From the NCBI GenBank assembly GCA_012064415.1, contig SSNU01000063.1, positions 779,977 through 843,976 on the forward strand: a stretch of 64,000 nt of DNA, given 5' to 3'. Below are positions 1 to 11,620 of this stretch, one piece after another. The position numbers and the translations under genes were made by a program. The notes beneath the pieces are model-generated. The model made no database searches. It was not told the origin of the DNA and worked only from the letters and a program-made list of their open reading frames with translations. Numbering within the stretch: position 1 is the stretch's first letter; each line of letters begins with the position of its first letter. Source of the DNA: Gyrodactylus bullatarudis (Eukaryota > Platyhelminthes > Monogenea > Gyrodactylidea > Gyrodactylidae).

Positions 1-575
1 GATGGCGCGATTTTTTAATTTTTTTAAACTTTGAGTTGAAAATTTTTGTTGATTTCAAGGTCTGAGAGGAATCAAACGTTATTTTTCAGGATCATCATTA
101 GACAAAGAAAATATTTACTCTTATTCATTTTTTTGAAAAAACACACTATTTACGTGCGAAAGTCCACTTCCTATTTTTCGATCATTTTTACTGCTTGGAA
201 AATGTTAAAATAGGGTGATCCAAGATCATTTCAAAATGACGGGTTTTTACAAAAAAATGAATAAGAGTAAATATTTTCTTTGTCTAATGATGATCCTGAA
301 AAATAACGTTTGATTCCTCTCAGACCTTGAAATCAACAAAAATTTTCAACTCAAAGTTTAAAAAAATTAAAAAATCGCGCCATCTCGAATTTTAAAATTT
401 CTCTAAAATTTTCCAAAAAAAACTTTTTTCCAAATTTTTTTTTCTCACTTCAGTAAAAGTGTACATTTTGAATCAGTTACCAAAAAATCTTTCAAAATTT
501 TTGATACCTTGATGAAAAAATGAGATTTTTGTAAAAATCATGAATTCCCAAATTCATCGAGAATAGCTTTATATT
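1..575. repeat. Palindromic dispersed repeat, family P (copy A, truncated by window start)
   Basis: Bases 1-137 reappear inverted at 248-384, so the element folds back on itself around a spacer of about 110 bp. The inner segment resembles other copies in this window: a stretch starting TCAACAAAAATTTTCAACTC, then an AT tract and GCGCCA. The right flank to about 575 carries the family's end-like segment (TTTTTGTAAAAATCATGAAT followed by an AAATTCATCGAGAATAGCT-like end). No coding potential is seen. The left end is cut by the window, so the full length is unknown. It is probably a non-autonomous foldback/MITE-type element. Confidence 0.75.
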
Positions 576-3500
576 AGCAATTATTTATTTTTCCTATTCA
601 ATTAACTTACATTCATCCTCTAAATGTTACAATGAATCTGGAAACTAATGTTAGTCTTGAGACTTCCTGATAGTCCCAAGACTCCCTAGCTACCTAGGGA
701 ATCTGAATACTTGGTTTACTCCAACTTCAATAACTTGAGTTATTCCAAAAGTTCAACAAACATTGAACACCAAAATTTTAAGCTACTAATAGTTATTTTA
801 AATTTTTTTTAGATTCCCAAGGGATTCTTAAAACCCTCTTATTTCCTAGACTTCCTAACTTGCTAGGAAATTTAGAAACCAAGTTTAGAAGTATCAGTAT
901 GACAATTTGTTAAGTCCCAAAGCATCAAAAATTCAATTTAAACTATAAAATCAGTATTCGTTTATTCTTTACATAATTCAATAGATTTATTGGTTAAAAA
1001 CGCCGAATCTAATCGATTTAATCAGTTTGAAAAGATTTTCAAAAAATATAAGATTACAGAATAAAATTAGGCGTAATAAATTCGGTTACACGAGCAAGTC
1101 TTTCAGTACGAAATCTAGTCAATTAAGAGGGAAAATAGAATTCATGCTCAATCAAAAAGAGTGTTTTATCCATTCAGTAAAAAAATGCAAATTTCATATA
1201 TATATTCTTAGCATATCCTTAAAAAAACATATCCCAGAAGTGGAAAACCCAGCAGTATATGTTATACTGTAGGAGAAATAAATTGCATTATAATACACCA
1301 CATTATAAATTAGTCCTCTTGTACCATATGGGTAAAACGGAGGCGTCTTTTTCTTTGGACCAGCGTTATTTAAATCAGTGAATTTTATCTTTTGTCAAAA
1401 CATCATTTGCATTCTTCAAGAACTGAATTTCTCTCCATAAAAATCATTAGAGAGTCTGTAAAAAAGTCAGAGTTGTTTTACATGTGTGTCAATACTTTCA
1501 AAACTCACTCTAAAAACCTGATGAATTAAAAAAAATATTTTTAGACAATCAGGTTTTTTTCTCAAATCTAGCCTCATCAAATCTCATTCATCAGAGAATT
1601 CACTCTTTTATTCTATCTATATAGTCAAAAGTATGTTTCCCCCTCATAATTATGATAACTCATCATTGATAAACTTTGATTTTTTTTACAAATTAATTGA
1701 TTAATTAATTAAAATGTCCTCTCTTTGTCGTCTTACTCCCTGTTGTGTTTACCATCAAATTTTAAGGAACCAAGTTCGGGACATTTAATCTATAATTCAA
1801 GACTCTTTTCAGTTCATCTAAGATTCGAGGAGAGGACTCAAAGAGAGGACCATTTCTCTTTTCATCTTGATTAATTAATCTTTATTTTATTTGATTAATA
1901 ATATTAACTTTAATGCACGTTTTGTGAGCAAACCAGTACTCTGAAATTATTTGTTTATTTTTACGTGTCATTATCTGCGTACATTTTCACTTATTGTGGA
2001 GGCACAAAAAACTTTTATTTTTTATTGTTATTACTCTAGTATTCTTATTATTAAATGTGAGATGAAGTAGCCACTTGTGTTGAAATATACCAATTGACCT
2101 GAGACGTCATTTCATCCGTTTAATACACTCTATCTCCATGTTCCTCTAAGGTATCTCTAAACACCAATATTGAAACGAATATGATAAGAGGACAGAGAGA
2201 ATTGATAATTAAGTTAATCTTGAGAAATTTCGTAAGTATATTCCTGCGCACATTCACCCACTCTTGTAACACTCTTAACTTAGCTAACAAACATACTGGA
2301 TAAGAAGCTAGACGTGAGAATTGGAAATCATTGCGAATTACATCATGCGTTATCGTTTGACATCAGTAGTACTTTATAAATCTTTAGATTTTGCATCCAG
2401 AAAATACCTATCAAAATTTAATTGATACAAAACTGACTTACTCTTTTTTAACTGTGTTTTAGAAGATTTAGAATGTATTGAAGATCTTTTGGACTGCAGA
2501 TCATGACGCCTTTTACTTTTACCAATTTTATTGATTTGAAAGTGTAAGGGTTGTCAAAAGAAATCTGAGAATTAGACAAGAAAGCCGAATATCGACAATA
2601 AAACCACCATTTATGAGGGTTTTTGAATTATTAAATTTTCATCGATTCATTCAAGGAGTGAAAATGATTAGGAAATCTTCATATCAATTAGTTTTAATTA
2701 ATTTTGTTAAGCAAGTAAATCAAAGATTTATTTAATTTTGATCAACTCTCACCAATCTGTTCAATTGAAACGCTCTCACTTTCGTTTTTATTGCTAACAA
2801 GATTTATTTAAAATTAGACTGGAAGTGTTATCGAATCAAATCGTGGTTGTGTCCAAGCCGAAACTAACGAGCTCCTTATAAAGCCCTGTAAGCCAGAGGA
2901 GCCGAAACAGCAGTGGATTTGGGAATCTATTTTTTATTAAATCCTATCCATTTTAAATTATCCCTCTCCCCTTCCCCCGTTTAAATGTACAGATATGAGA
3001 TTTAAAACAAAACAGCTAAAATTTAATATAATTTTTCTATTTTTAAAACACCCAAGATATATCCTTATTGTTTTACCAATACAAACAGATTAATTATCAT
3101 TTGTATCATGAGCTGTACAAAAAAGTGCCAATAATATGATAGACAAAAGTTTGAGCGTTGAAAAATTTCATCAAATCAAATTCTTTAACATGTGATAAAT
3201 ACAAATGTATGAATCTATCCATATTTATCGGGATCCTTATCCACGCATATCACTTTCAGAAATTATTGCATCAATAATATGGATTTTATTAGATAAGGAG
3301 GACAACATACATTCTCAATGAGAAACCTAGAATATTGAATACATGATATAATTACATTTGTTGTATTATCTTCCCTGAGGATCTGTGTCTATTAAAAGTT
3401 GGCTATTTACTTTTGAAAAAAAATGAATTTATTTTTTTTAACATGATGTAATAAATGAATATATCAGTGTAATTTAGTTGGCCTTATCTTAAAAGGAAAT

Positions 3501-5929
3501 ACGTCGTCGGTATAGATTTTTGAGATTTGGATAAATAAATTATCCGAGTAAGTCAATGTTTGACTGGAAAAGTATTCTTTGGAATTCTAGACAGAAGAAT
3601 TAAGTCATTTCATTTGTTAAGAATCGGAAGTGATAAAAAGTACACAACGCTAGGCGTCTCTTCAAATCTTTAAATAAAATTCCTTTTTAATTGTGTTGTT
3701 ACTCAAGAGTATACACGGTAAAATTAAATTTAAAATGTGACCACAATTTTTTATCGATCACAATATCACACAGTTTTCTTGATTGACTTATGAAACGTCG
3801 TTTTTTAACTAAAATTGTATCACTTTTTGAAGAACCCTAAGAGAAAAAAAAAATTTTTTATTTCAACTTTTGATGCATTTTGATTTTTCATGTGATCCTC
3901 TAATGTCAATGTCAAGTTTACACGGAGAATTTTGTTTTTTTTCAAGTATACTCTGGGAAAATTCAGAAACAGTTTTGTGAGCTACTCATTGGTATCAATT
4001 TTTATCCAGAGAATCCTTTCTTAAAAATTGAAACCTTAAATTTTCACTCGTTTATATTATTTTGTGAAAGAAGAAGGCATCAACAAACTTCTGATATCTC
4101 TGAAATGAAGGCGTTAAATCTACGTAGAATGAAAAGGCGTTTTACTAAACTTTGATGAGAAAAATCATTTTTAATTCGGGCGTATTTTTTATCTAAAACC
4201 CTTGAGCTGTTTTTCAATTTTTTTATTAAAGTTCTTTTGAGATTTTATCTGTACCCCTTGGCATTTTCATTAATTACACCTGTTGCCTTGAAAACGAGAT
4301 GAAAAATCCTCCAAAATTTTACTGTCCATTTGTATTCAAAAAAAGAGAACTGTTTATTATTTTATGGGTTGAAGGTTATGAAAATCTAACAATTGTATGT
4401 ATTTTGAAATTGAAACAAATTGTCCTCAAATTACAAATTGCATTGTTTAGTTTTTTTCTATTGTTCTGAATTTTTATTCGATCTAAATTTATTTCAGCTT
4501 TACTCTTTAAAAGAGGATAAATTAATGAGCAAAGCTGGATGAGAGATTAGATAAATTATTGAGAGGTTTATCGGAAATCTGGCCGTTTTGCTAGGTAGCA
4601 TGTGCATTGTGGATTGTTTGCCTGATAGAAATTTTATTTTTCACCTAATGTGTGTATTATTAATTTTTTTACGATTTCTCAAAAGAAAGTGTCCAGATAC
4701 AGAAGCAAAGGTAGAGGGGTGAATACTCTTCATTGAATAGAACCATTTTTTGTGACATTTTTGAACGAGCTGCAACTTTTTTCATCAGTACGATAAAATC
4801 GATCAGATCAGCAAAGATACGAACTCCTTATTAGGAATTAAATAAATTCTTTACTCAAGTTGTGTTTTACAGATGTGCTCGTAGAATTTTAATTTGTAAA
4901 AAGAAAATATCGGAGCGTATATTTTGTTTAACAATTCATTCTGTGTTGATTAAAGATCCGTGCGGCATACAGATCATGATTCAACTCTGTCCTTATCCTC
5001 CTCTGGGACAGAATTTTATATGATTTATAATAGATTTTTATTCATAAATTCGACAATTATTTAAAATAGTTACAAAATTAATTTGTAGTTCTCTGGAATA
5101 AATTGATAAAGATAATTACAAGAACCTGATCTTAGAAGTCGATCGGGCTTGTTTGTTGAAAAGGGTGGCAGCGGCAACAACCCTACGGGGGATTTAGGCT
5201 TGACACTTTAAGAAGTGTTTTATACGAGTGAGGACCCAGAAATTTTATTCTCTCGATCTTTTTGCTTATATTGTATTTTGAGGAAGTTGGCAAAAAATAC
5301 CAGAACCATAATCGAAATTTGAAAGGATGACTCCTTTGAAGATAGTTAGTCTGATATAAGAAGAGATTGTAAACTTCTTTAGGAAGAAACATTTACAGTT
5401 TATTATCTTAATAATCGGCATGTTTTTAGTATTGAGTTTGGAGTTTTAATTGAGTTCTAGGTCCTTGATGGTGTTTACCAAGAGTTGGTTGTGCAAAGGG
5501 ACAATCGGAATATTATTTGAAAGAGACATCAATTTTGTTTTGGAATGGTTCAGGGTGAGACTGATTTGTGAAAGCGAAGAATGACATTTGGGTTAGTTCG
5601 ATCTGAAGAATTAAAAAATCTTTCCTCGACGTATTTTATTGATACAGTTTGGTTTCTGTTTCGGGGTTTTCAAACATTAATTTCGAAAAGCTCAATCATT
5701 AATTACTCACTGATGGATTTATTGAAAATTTTTGATGTCTATATCACACAATTATAACCCACGAATTTCAAAGAATTTTGGGATGAATGTATGCTAAAAA
5801 TCAAATCTACTTGTAAGCGAACTTCTCAATAAATATCTATGTAGAATCGATTTCAAGAAAAAAATGAAACATTGAATTGTAAAAATTTATTTTAAATAGG
5901 TTTGATTGAAAATTTTGAATGCAATTTTT
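576..5929. other. Gene-poor AT-rich DNA, no supported gene
   Basis: I find no reading frame with recognisable domains and no convincing exon chain on either strand. The longest open frames (about 60-80 codons, for example near 1027-1272 and 5183-5392) have low-complexity, K/F/I-rich translations as expected by chance at this base composition. The segment at 2860-2935 is somewhat richer in G+C but gave no credible exon. Confidence 0.5.
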
Positions 5930-6646
5930 TTAAACTTGATCAGCCTGATCAATTTTCGATATAAGGCAGCAGGAAAGTAGGATCGACATGATTTGAGTGA
6001 TGCAAACCATGAAAACTACGATTGCGATAGCGACTAAATTTTTCATGATGTATTCCGACACTAGAGGAGTACATCCAGCTTGGTATATATTTGAATCGGT
6101 ACATGAATCAATTTCAGGTCGGCAACATGATAATGGAAAACTTTTCTCATAGTATTCTGGACCCTTAGGGCCGCAACATTTAAACAACTTTTGAATATCG
6201 TTGACAGCTTGGCGAGAAATTTCATTTTCTCTCTTGAAGACTTTATCGAATATTTTTTCAATTTCACCCGGTATTTTATTCCGATGGACTGTGGCTAGTA
6301 CGATCAGAGCGATTTCCAATATTAAAAATATTGAAACAATGGCTATAAACTTTTACAATAATTAAATTTATAGGATTTACGATTTTAATCATTTTTCCAT
6401 TTTGTTTAATTGAACCAAAGATGGCAAAACAGCTAACAATAATTAAAGTTACACCAATAACAATGCCAAGAATCGGAGCAGCAGCATAATGACTTTCTAC
6501 ACTATCTGAAGAGTTATGTAACTCTAATGACGAAACAATGATTAAGATTGCACCCAAAATCTGAAAATAAATTTTCAATAACTTACAAATGTTAATACAT
6601 TTATTAAGATGAGGAATGAACGGATAGCCTTTTCGCTTTTACACAT
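5930..6646 (-). CDS. Tetraspanin (3 exons, about 219 aa)
   Basis: Four-pass membrane protein of the tetraspanin family, which organises membrane microdomains. Exons on the minus strand are 6646-6587, 6560-6381 and 6349-5930, with introns of only 26 nt (6586-6561) and 31 nt (6380-6350). Both introns have GT..AG ends and both are needed to keep frame. The start is the ATG at 6646, giving MCKSEKAIRSF before the first membrane segment. Membrane segments lie near residues 12-31, 50-68, 81-100 and 185-207. The large loop has the family signature CCG at 138-140, a second CC pair at 155-156, and C163 and C173, so all six loop cysteines are present. A CC pair at 207-208 after the last segment could be palmitoylated. 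The next gene upstream is a second tetraspanin-like gene on the same strand. The specific orthologue is not assignable. Confidence 0.88.
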
Positions 6647-6828
6647 TTCTGTATTAATGTATATTTCAAAATCGAATCTTTTTATATTAAAATTCTATAT
6701 TGCTTCATAAAAACAATTGTACAGTAGAGATTTTAATCTAGTATTTGTTTTAACTCCTGTTTTGCTTAAATTTTTTGATTATTTAAATTCAGTTTAAACT
6801 TTAAACTTGATTAGTATTTTTGTTAAGG

Positions 6829-7356
6829 TTAGTATCCACATAAGCGTTCCTTGATTGCCTTTCTGTTTCCGAGTAGGTGATAGAATAAATTGAATAGAAG
6901 AATTGTTCCTATTACAAACGATATTCCAGTGCCAGCTTCAAATGTTCTTATGGCTGCATTAATAATTTCATCGTTAACAAGAGTTTGCAGTTTTTTCATT
7001 GGTATGATAGCTTCTATTCCTATTGAGAAGGTAACGAACGCAAGACAGATGTCAATGATAATGTAAATGATTGCCTTGAATTCAGATCATTTGACTTACG
7101 GCTAAAATTAACATTGTGTATTCTAGAAATACAGCAGCAAGTTCTAAAAAGATTCCAATCAAGGTTATAACGCCTAGAGATATCATCAAGGCTGATTCTT
7201 TGGGCTTTTGATCATCTCGCGCCTGTGAATGAATATGGGCTCCAATAGCGAGAACAGCAATAGCCAAAACCTGCATTTTGCATCGTTATTCTGATTAATA
7301 AAACTCACGAAAAGTATAAAATCTGTCACGACTATGATGAATCTGTGAAACTTCAT
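6829..7356 (-). CDS. Tetraspanin-like four-pass protein lacking the CCG loop (3 exons, about 154 aa)
   Basis: Exons on the minus strand are 7356-7309, 7270-7100 and 7074-6829, with introns of 38 nt (7308-7271) and 25 nt (7099-7075). Both introns have GT..AG ends, and reading through the second meets a stop (TGA), so splicing is required. The protein starts MKFHRFIIVVTDF and has four hydrophobic segments near residues 6-26, 46-65, 67-92 and 124-143. The layout and the neighbouring tetraspanin gene suggest a relative of that family. However, the loop between segments 3 and 4 is only about 30 residues and has no CCG and no cysteine pairs; the only cysteines are C83 in segment 3 and C152 near the C-terminus. 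It may be a degenerate tandem duplicate of the neighbour, or a different four-pass family. The family call is inference; the coding structure is better supported. Confidence 0.68.
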
Positions 7357-7591
7357 TCTCTATCTTGATTTCGGTTGAATTTTTTAAAAACTAATTTTAA
7401 ATGCCAAGAAAACACGCTTTATGTAATCATGAAATGCAAACAATTCACCATTCTTCAACTCGACAAATGTTTACTTTTGGTCGAGAAAAATTGAAAGAAT
7501 AAAGACAAGATGATCATCATCTCCGTGATATAAGGGTAAGAGAATAAATGTACTTTTTATTAAAATATGCAATTATTAAAATAATAAAATC

Positions 7592-8752
7592 TTATTTCTT
7601 GTTGGTGAATTTGGTGTCTGTGGTTAGTAGGATTTGATTAAAAATTTCATAAATCATTCTCTGCCGAATAGAGGGTATATTTTCTTGTGAAAATTTCAAA
7701 TCAACATCCCTAGACAAATGCTCAGCAATAGTACATGCAAAGACGCCGCAATCATAGCCATTTTCCTGCTGGGGAATATCCGTAGTTGTATTAATTAACT
7801 TGAATTTTTCAATGTCTACAAGGGGTTTTTTCAACTTTGTCAAATGCTCACTCGATAGATACTCCTTCACCTTGACTAAGGCATTATTATTCTTGCTGCC
7901 CATGGAATCATAATAACGAACAGTCCTGTCCCTGAAATCAACACACATCAAGCACCAATGAATATTCTTGACGTGAACTGGAAAAATGAAGAGATCGAAA
8001 TCAAAGATTATTTTATCCTTTGTCCATTTCATAACAGGACGATAGCCATCATTACAGAATTTCGTAAAGAAAAATGTGTTCATTACCATTAATTTTGGTA
8101 GATTTATGTCCTTGATTAAGGACCGATTGTGAAGCATTTGCATGTAAAGATTAATTACAGAATCACAAAGCCAACTTTGACCGATAAGAGTGCTGAGTTC
8201 AGCTCTAGTTACAGTAACACGGAAATTATTAACAACAGGATCACTGCTTTGAAATCTTTGGATTTTATTCAAGGTATCTTCCCATTGTTCATCGTCCAAA
8301 ACAGGTAAAAGCCCAGGCTTCTTCGGTTCTGACCTCTTGTATGGTAAACCAGGTACAACAGGTTTTGGCTCAGAAAATGCATCATGAATAATTCCTTGAA
8401 GGTTAAGAGATTGTATCTTGTCCTCAATGCTATTCAACTTGGATTCAAAGTCTTCTCTTGAGAGGTTCAACAAGTCGATGCTATACGTATCTTCATAAGA
8501 CCTGAGTTTACGTTTAGTTTTCTCAAATTTTTCTGATATATTTGTAGTAACCACCTTGTGAGAGCTGGTTTTATTTAGCATACGCTCCATATAACTCTGT
8601 ATTTTTGCTTCAGTATTTAGACAAGCCAAGTCTTTTTGATCATCATCTACTTCGGGAGGCTTTTTACTTTTAGCAGGCGATTTATCACTATGATTCTCTT
8701 CTTCTAGTTTTTTAGTACTGTCTATGGATACGTCAAGAAATGCATTGATCAT
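7592..8752 (-). CDS. Ulp1/SENP-type SUMO protease (386 aa, single exon)
   Basis: Cysteine protease of the C48 family, which matures SUMO precursors or removes SUMO from proteins. The C-terminal domain (about residues 190-375) carries the complete catalytic set in the expected order: His265 in NIHWCL, Asp282 in YYDSMG, Gln329 in IPQQENGYDCG and the nucleophile Cys335 in DCG. The N-terminal half (1-170) is charged, lysine/glutamate rich and low in recognisable structure, as in SENP1/SENP2-type regulatory regions. The frame is uninterrupted from the ATG at 8752 to the stop at 7592, while most other genes here have introns, so a retrocopy origin is possible. A TATA-like stretch lies about 30-40 bp upstream of the ATG (near 8780-8790). 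Being a NEDD8-specific SENP8 relative is less likely given the length and the SENP1/2-like motif. Confidence 0.9.
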   Translation of the reverse strand: MINAFLDVSIDSTKKLEEENHSDKSPAKSKKPPEVDDDQKDLACLNTEAKIQSYMERMLNKTSSHKVVTTNISEKFEKTKRKLRSYEDTYSIDLLNLSREDFESKLNSIEDKIQSLNLQGIIHDAFSEPKPVVPGLPYKRSEPKKPGLLPVLDDEQWEDTLNKIQRFQSSDPVVNNFRVTVTRAELSTLIGQSWLCDSVINLYMQMLHNRSLIKDINLPKLMVMNTFFFTKFCNDGYRPVMKWTKDKIIFDFDLFIFPVHVKNIHWCLMCVDFRDRTVRYYDSMGSKNNNALVKVKEYLSSEHLTKLKKPLVDIEKFKLINTTTDIPQQENGYDCGVFACTIAEHLSRDVDLKFSQENIPSIRQRMIYEIFNQILLTTDTKFTNKK

Positions 8753-9069
8753 GTTTATAGAGTTAGGACAAGCCCAATGTTATAAAATACAATTGTAATG
8801 ATAAAATTTTTCAAATAAACAGATAGTTAAAACACACAACGAACTTGATTCTTTTCATTGTTTTAAAAAACGATTCTGTACTAAAATAAAATTCAATATT
8901 ATGAATTGAATTCAGAATTCCAAAAATTTTGTAACAAATTCTTACTTCATAAAGTTTTATAGCCTTATTAGTCTTAATCCTTTTAATATTTTATTAATAG
9001 ATAAGCATTTACAAAAAAAATTCATTTTGAAATTAGATTGTTGTTGCAATAAGACAAAAATACATTCCA
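8753..9069. other. Short intergenic spacer between the protease gene and a retroelement remnant
   Basis: About 317 bp of AT-rich DNA. It contains the presumed minus-strand promoter of the SENP-type gene, with a TATTTTATAAC-like stretch close to its start. Nothing else is recognised. Confidence 0.4.
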
Positions 9070-10243
9070 ATCTTTCTGGCACTTATCGACTTGTTCATAT
9101 TCTCGAACCTTAAATACATCAACATCCTCAATCTTGATCTAGATCAACACGGTTTCATCAAAGGTCGCAGTACTTGTTCCAACCTACTGTCATTCATGGA
9201 CTCTGCTCAAACCCTTATCTACAAAAAAGTCCCTTGTGCAGTAATCTACCTTGATATCGAGAAAGCGTTTGATAAACTTCCTTTCGCAATCATTCAAGAG
9301 GTTCTTCTACATCACAATATTAATCCTTACATTATTAACCTAACAATGTCTTCCCTTTCGAAGAGAAATCAACAAGTTATATTTAATGGTAATTTATCTG
9401 ACTCAACGTCAATCAACACAGGGGTGCCTCAAGGCTTTATTATCGGACCTTTTATCTTCAACCTCATATTCTCAAGTGTATCACCTTCAGCCCCTCATAT
9501 CAAATACTTTAAGTACGCAGATGACATCAAGATACTGATCCCGATTCAAGATGGATATGAACCTATACACAATGAGATTTCCCACATTGAAAACTCACTT
9601 TGGAAGATAGGTCTAAAAGTCAATCACGCCAAAACTCAAATCATGTTTCTTAAAGGCTCTCCAACTCCTGACCAGCCATTGCCATATAAAACAGTCACAA
9701 TTATCAAAGATCTTGGCCTTTTCTATGATAATAAACTGAACACAAACAACCATTCCATTGAAGTCCTCAAAACGACAAGGTGTAAGAGTTACTTCATAAG
9801 GACATTTTTTATTAACCCCGATTTACGGATTTCTCTTTTTAAATCACTCATACTATCTTGACTACGGATCTGGAATTCTCTGTGATCTCCATGTTGGCAC
9901 TTCCAAAAAGCTCGAACGTATTCAGTACATTTATCTCAGAACATGCTTCGGCCCACTACCTTATTATGATTTACTTGAGCGGGCTAAATTATTTTCTCTC
10001 TGGCTTAGATGCATCTCAGCCTCTGCGTTCCTGTACTCTAAGTATGCTACTCAACCAAATGGCCATTACAACCTGCGCTCAGCAAGGGGATACTCTATAC
10101 TACTTAATGTACTCCTCCCCCTTCGCACAAGATTTCAAATTAACTTTTCTCAGTTTAAAGATAAAAACATTGCCAACATTTGTTCATATTTAATATCATT
10201 TGTACCAGATAATCACGATATGCTTAATAATTATTTCAAATAA
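9070..10243 (+). pseudogene. 5'-truncated, frameshifted non-LTR retrotransposon reverse transcriptase
   Basis: The frame at 9091-9861 encodes an RT domain with the motifs QHGFIKGRSTCSN, YLDIEKAFDKL, GVPQGF and YADDIKI, in the order typical of LINE-type elements (jockey/CR1-like). At about 9855 the reading frame shifts. The continuing frame, from LDYGSGILCDL to a stop at 10241-10243, encodes the usual C-terminal part after the RT, including YNLRSARGYS. A remnant in yet another frame just upstream (GTYRLVHILEP near 9079) resembles the start of the RT domain, so there is at least one more frameshift. The endonuclease and ORF1 regions are absent. It is a dead copy that lies head to head with the SENP-type gene. 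No poly-A tail or target duplication was found. Confidence 0.85.
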
Positions 10244-10861
10244 AAATCTAGTATATAAGATTACATAACCCAGGTTTCAATATTAAGCATGAATACTATT
10301 CATTGAATTGTAGTTATAAGACGTGTGTAAGGAGTAAAATATTTTCACTTTAATTGCTCAATGCAACAGTGACACTGTTATCCCCACCCCTATAACTCAT
10401 AATTGTTTCTCATTGGTCTATTTTATTTTACCAATGAAATTTGAGTAAAATTGGTAAGTTTTTCAAGCACACGCATGATACATTCCAACACCAATGTCTA
10501 GTTAGCCAGGATAATCCAAAAGGAAGTTGATCAAATACCGAATAAACTTCATGTGAGTCATAATATTGATTATAATCAATATGAATAATCAATTTGAATT
10601 ATTCGGCATTAATAGTAGAGATCATTCCTAAAATACAGGTCCTGCACCATAGTTTTGGGCTCATTGATATTCTAACTAATATAATTATATCGGGAAAGCT
10701 TATAGTTTTGTCTTGCTCTAAGAATTTCATTGTTTAATAGGAAAACTTTGATGGACCATGCAGTAGAATAGAATGGAAAGCTCTTTGCTATGCTTACCAG
10801 GTCTTGGGTACTTTGAATTGATATAAAAATTATAATTAATAGATATTCACCTGACATTTTT
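10244..10861. other. Intergenic, no gene seen
   Basis: AT-rich DNA with small palindromes only, for example TTGATTATAATCAA at about 10567. No exon-like reading frame is seen. Confidence 0.4.
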
Positions 10862-11620
10862 TCTTTTAGATCTCATGTCTTTCCGGAACGTTAAAGCATA
10901 CCTATTATGTATTAGACGACAAAGAATAAAAACCCAAAAACACTTGCTCCCGTCAAAAGCTACTAAAAGTACGTTTAAAGTAATTATTTTTCATAATTAC
11001 GAAATATTAGTTCCTATCTCATGGCTTTTTTGTTTTCTATGGCTCTTTACACTGTAAAGTTTACAGTGTCTCTCGTACTTCTAGGGGTGTTGGAAGATTT
11101 AGCCTCTTGATTATCAATTAACTAGATTGCAACACTGTCTTATCAAAAGTCAAGCCTATACCTGATTTAAAAAAAATTTAAGCAAGATTTTGTGATCTAT
11201 AAAACTTGATAATTTTCTATTCGTTTTATTACTTATATGTAGTCATCTCATAACTTGTAGAATTACAAATAATGATTTATTTTTATATTCGAATTCATTT
11301 GTCAAGACTTCATGTATTGACCTGAATTTTCTTTTAGATACATCATGTCTTTTCGTAAAGTTGGAGCATAGTACTCAGCATACCTATTATGTGTTACAAA
11401 ACAATGAATAAAAACCAAAAACACTTGCCCCTGTGGAATGCAAGTACGTTTAAAGTGATCATTTTTCAAGATTCCTTATAGGAATTTTCTTTTATTCATA
11501 AATAATTATGAAATAGTAGTTTTTATCTCGTAAATTTCTTATTTTCTATGGCTTCTCAACAATGTCTGGTACTTCTAGTGGTTTTTGATTATCAAACAAA
11601 AAATCCTCCTAGATTGCACT
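10862..11620 (+). repeat. Diverged direct duplication (two units of about 250-280 bp)
   Basis: The segment at about 10862-11120 is repeated in the same orientation at about 11332-11620. Both units run TCTTTTAGAT, CATGTCTTTYCG, GCATACCTATTATGT, AAAAACACTTGC, AGTACGTTTAAAGT, TTTTCTATGGCT and GGTACTTCTAG or its close variant, in the same order. The offset is about 470 bp. Small insertions and substitutions have accumulated, so it is an old tandem duplication or two copies of one element. No coding function is recognised. Confidence 0.75.
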
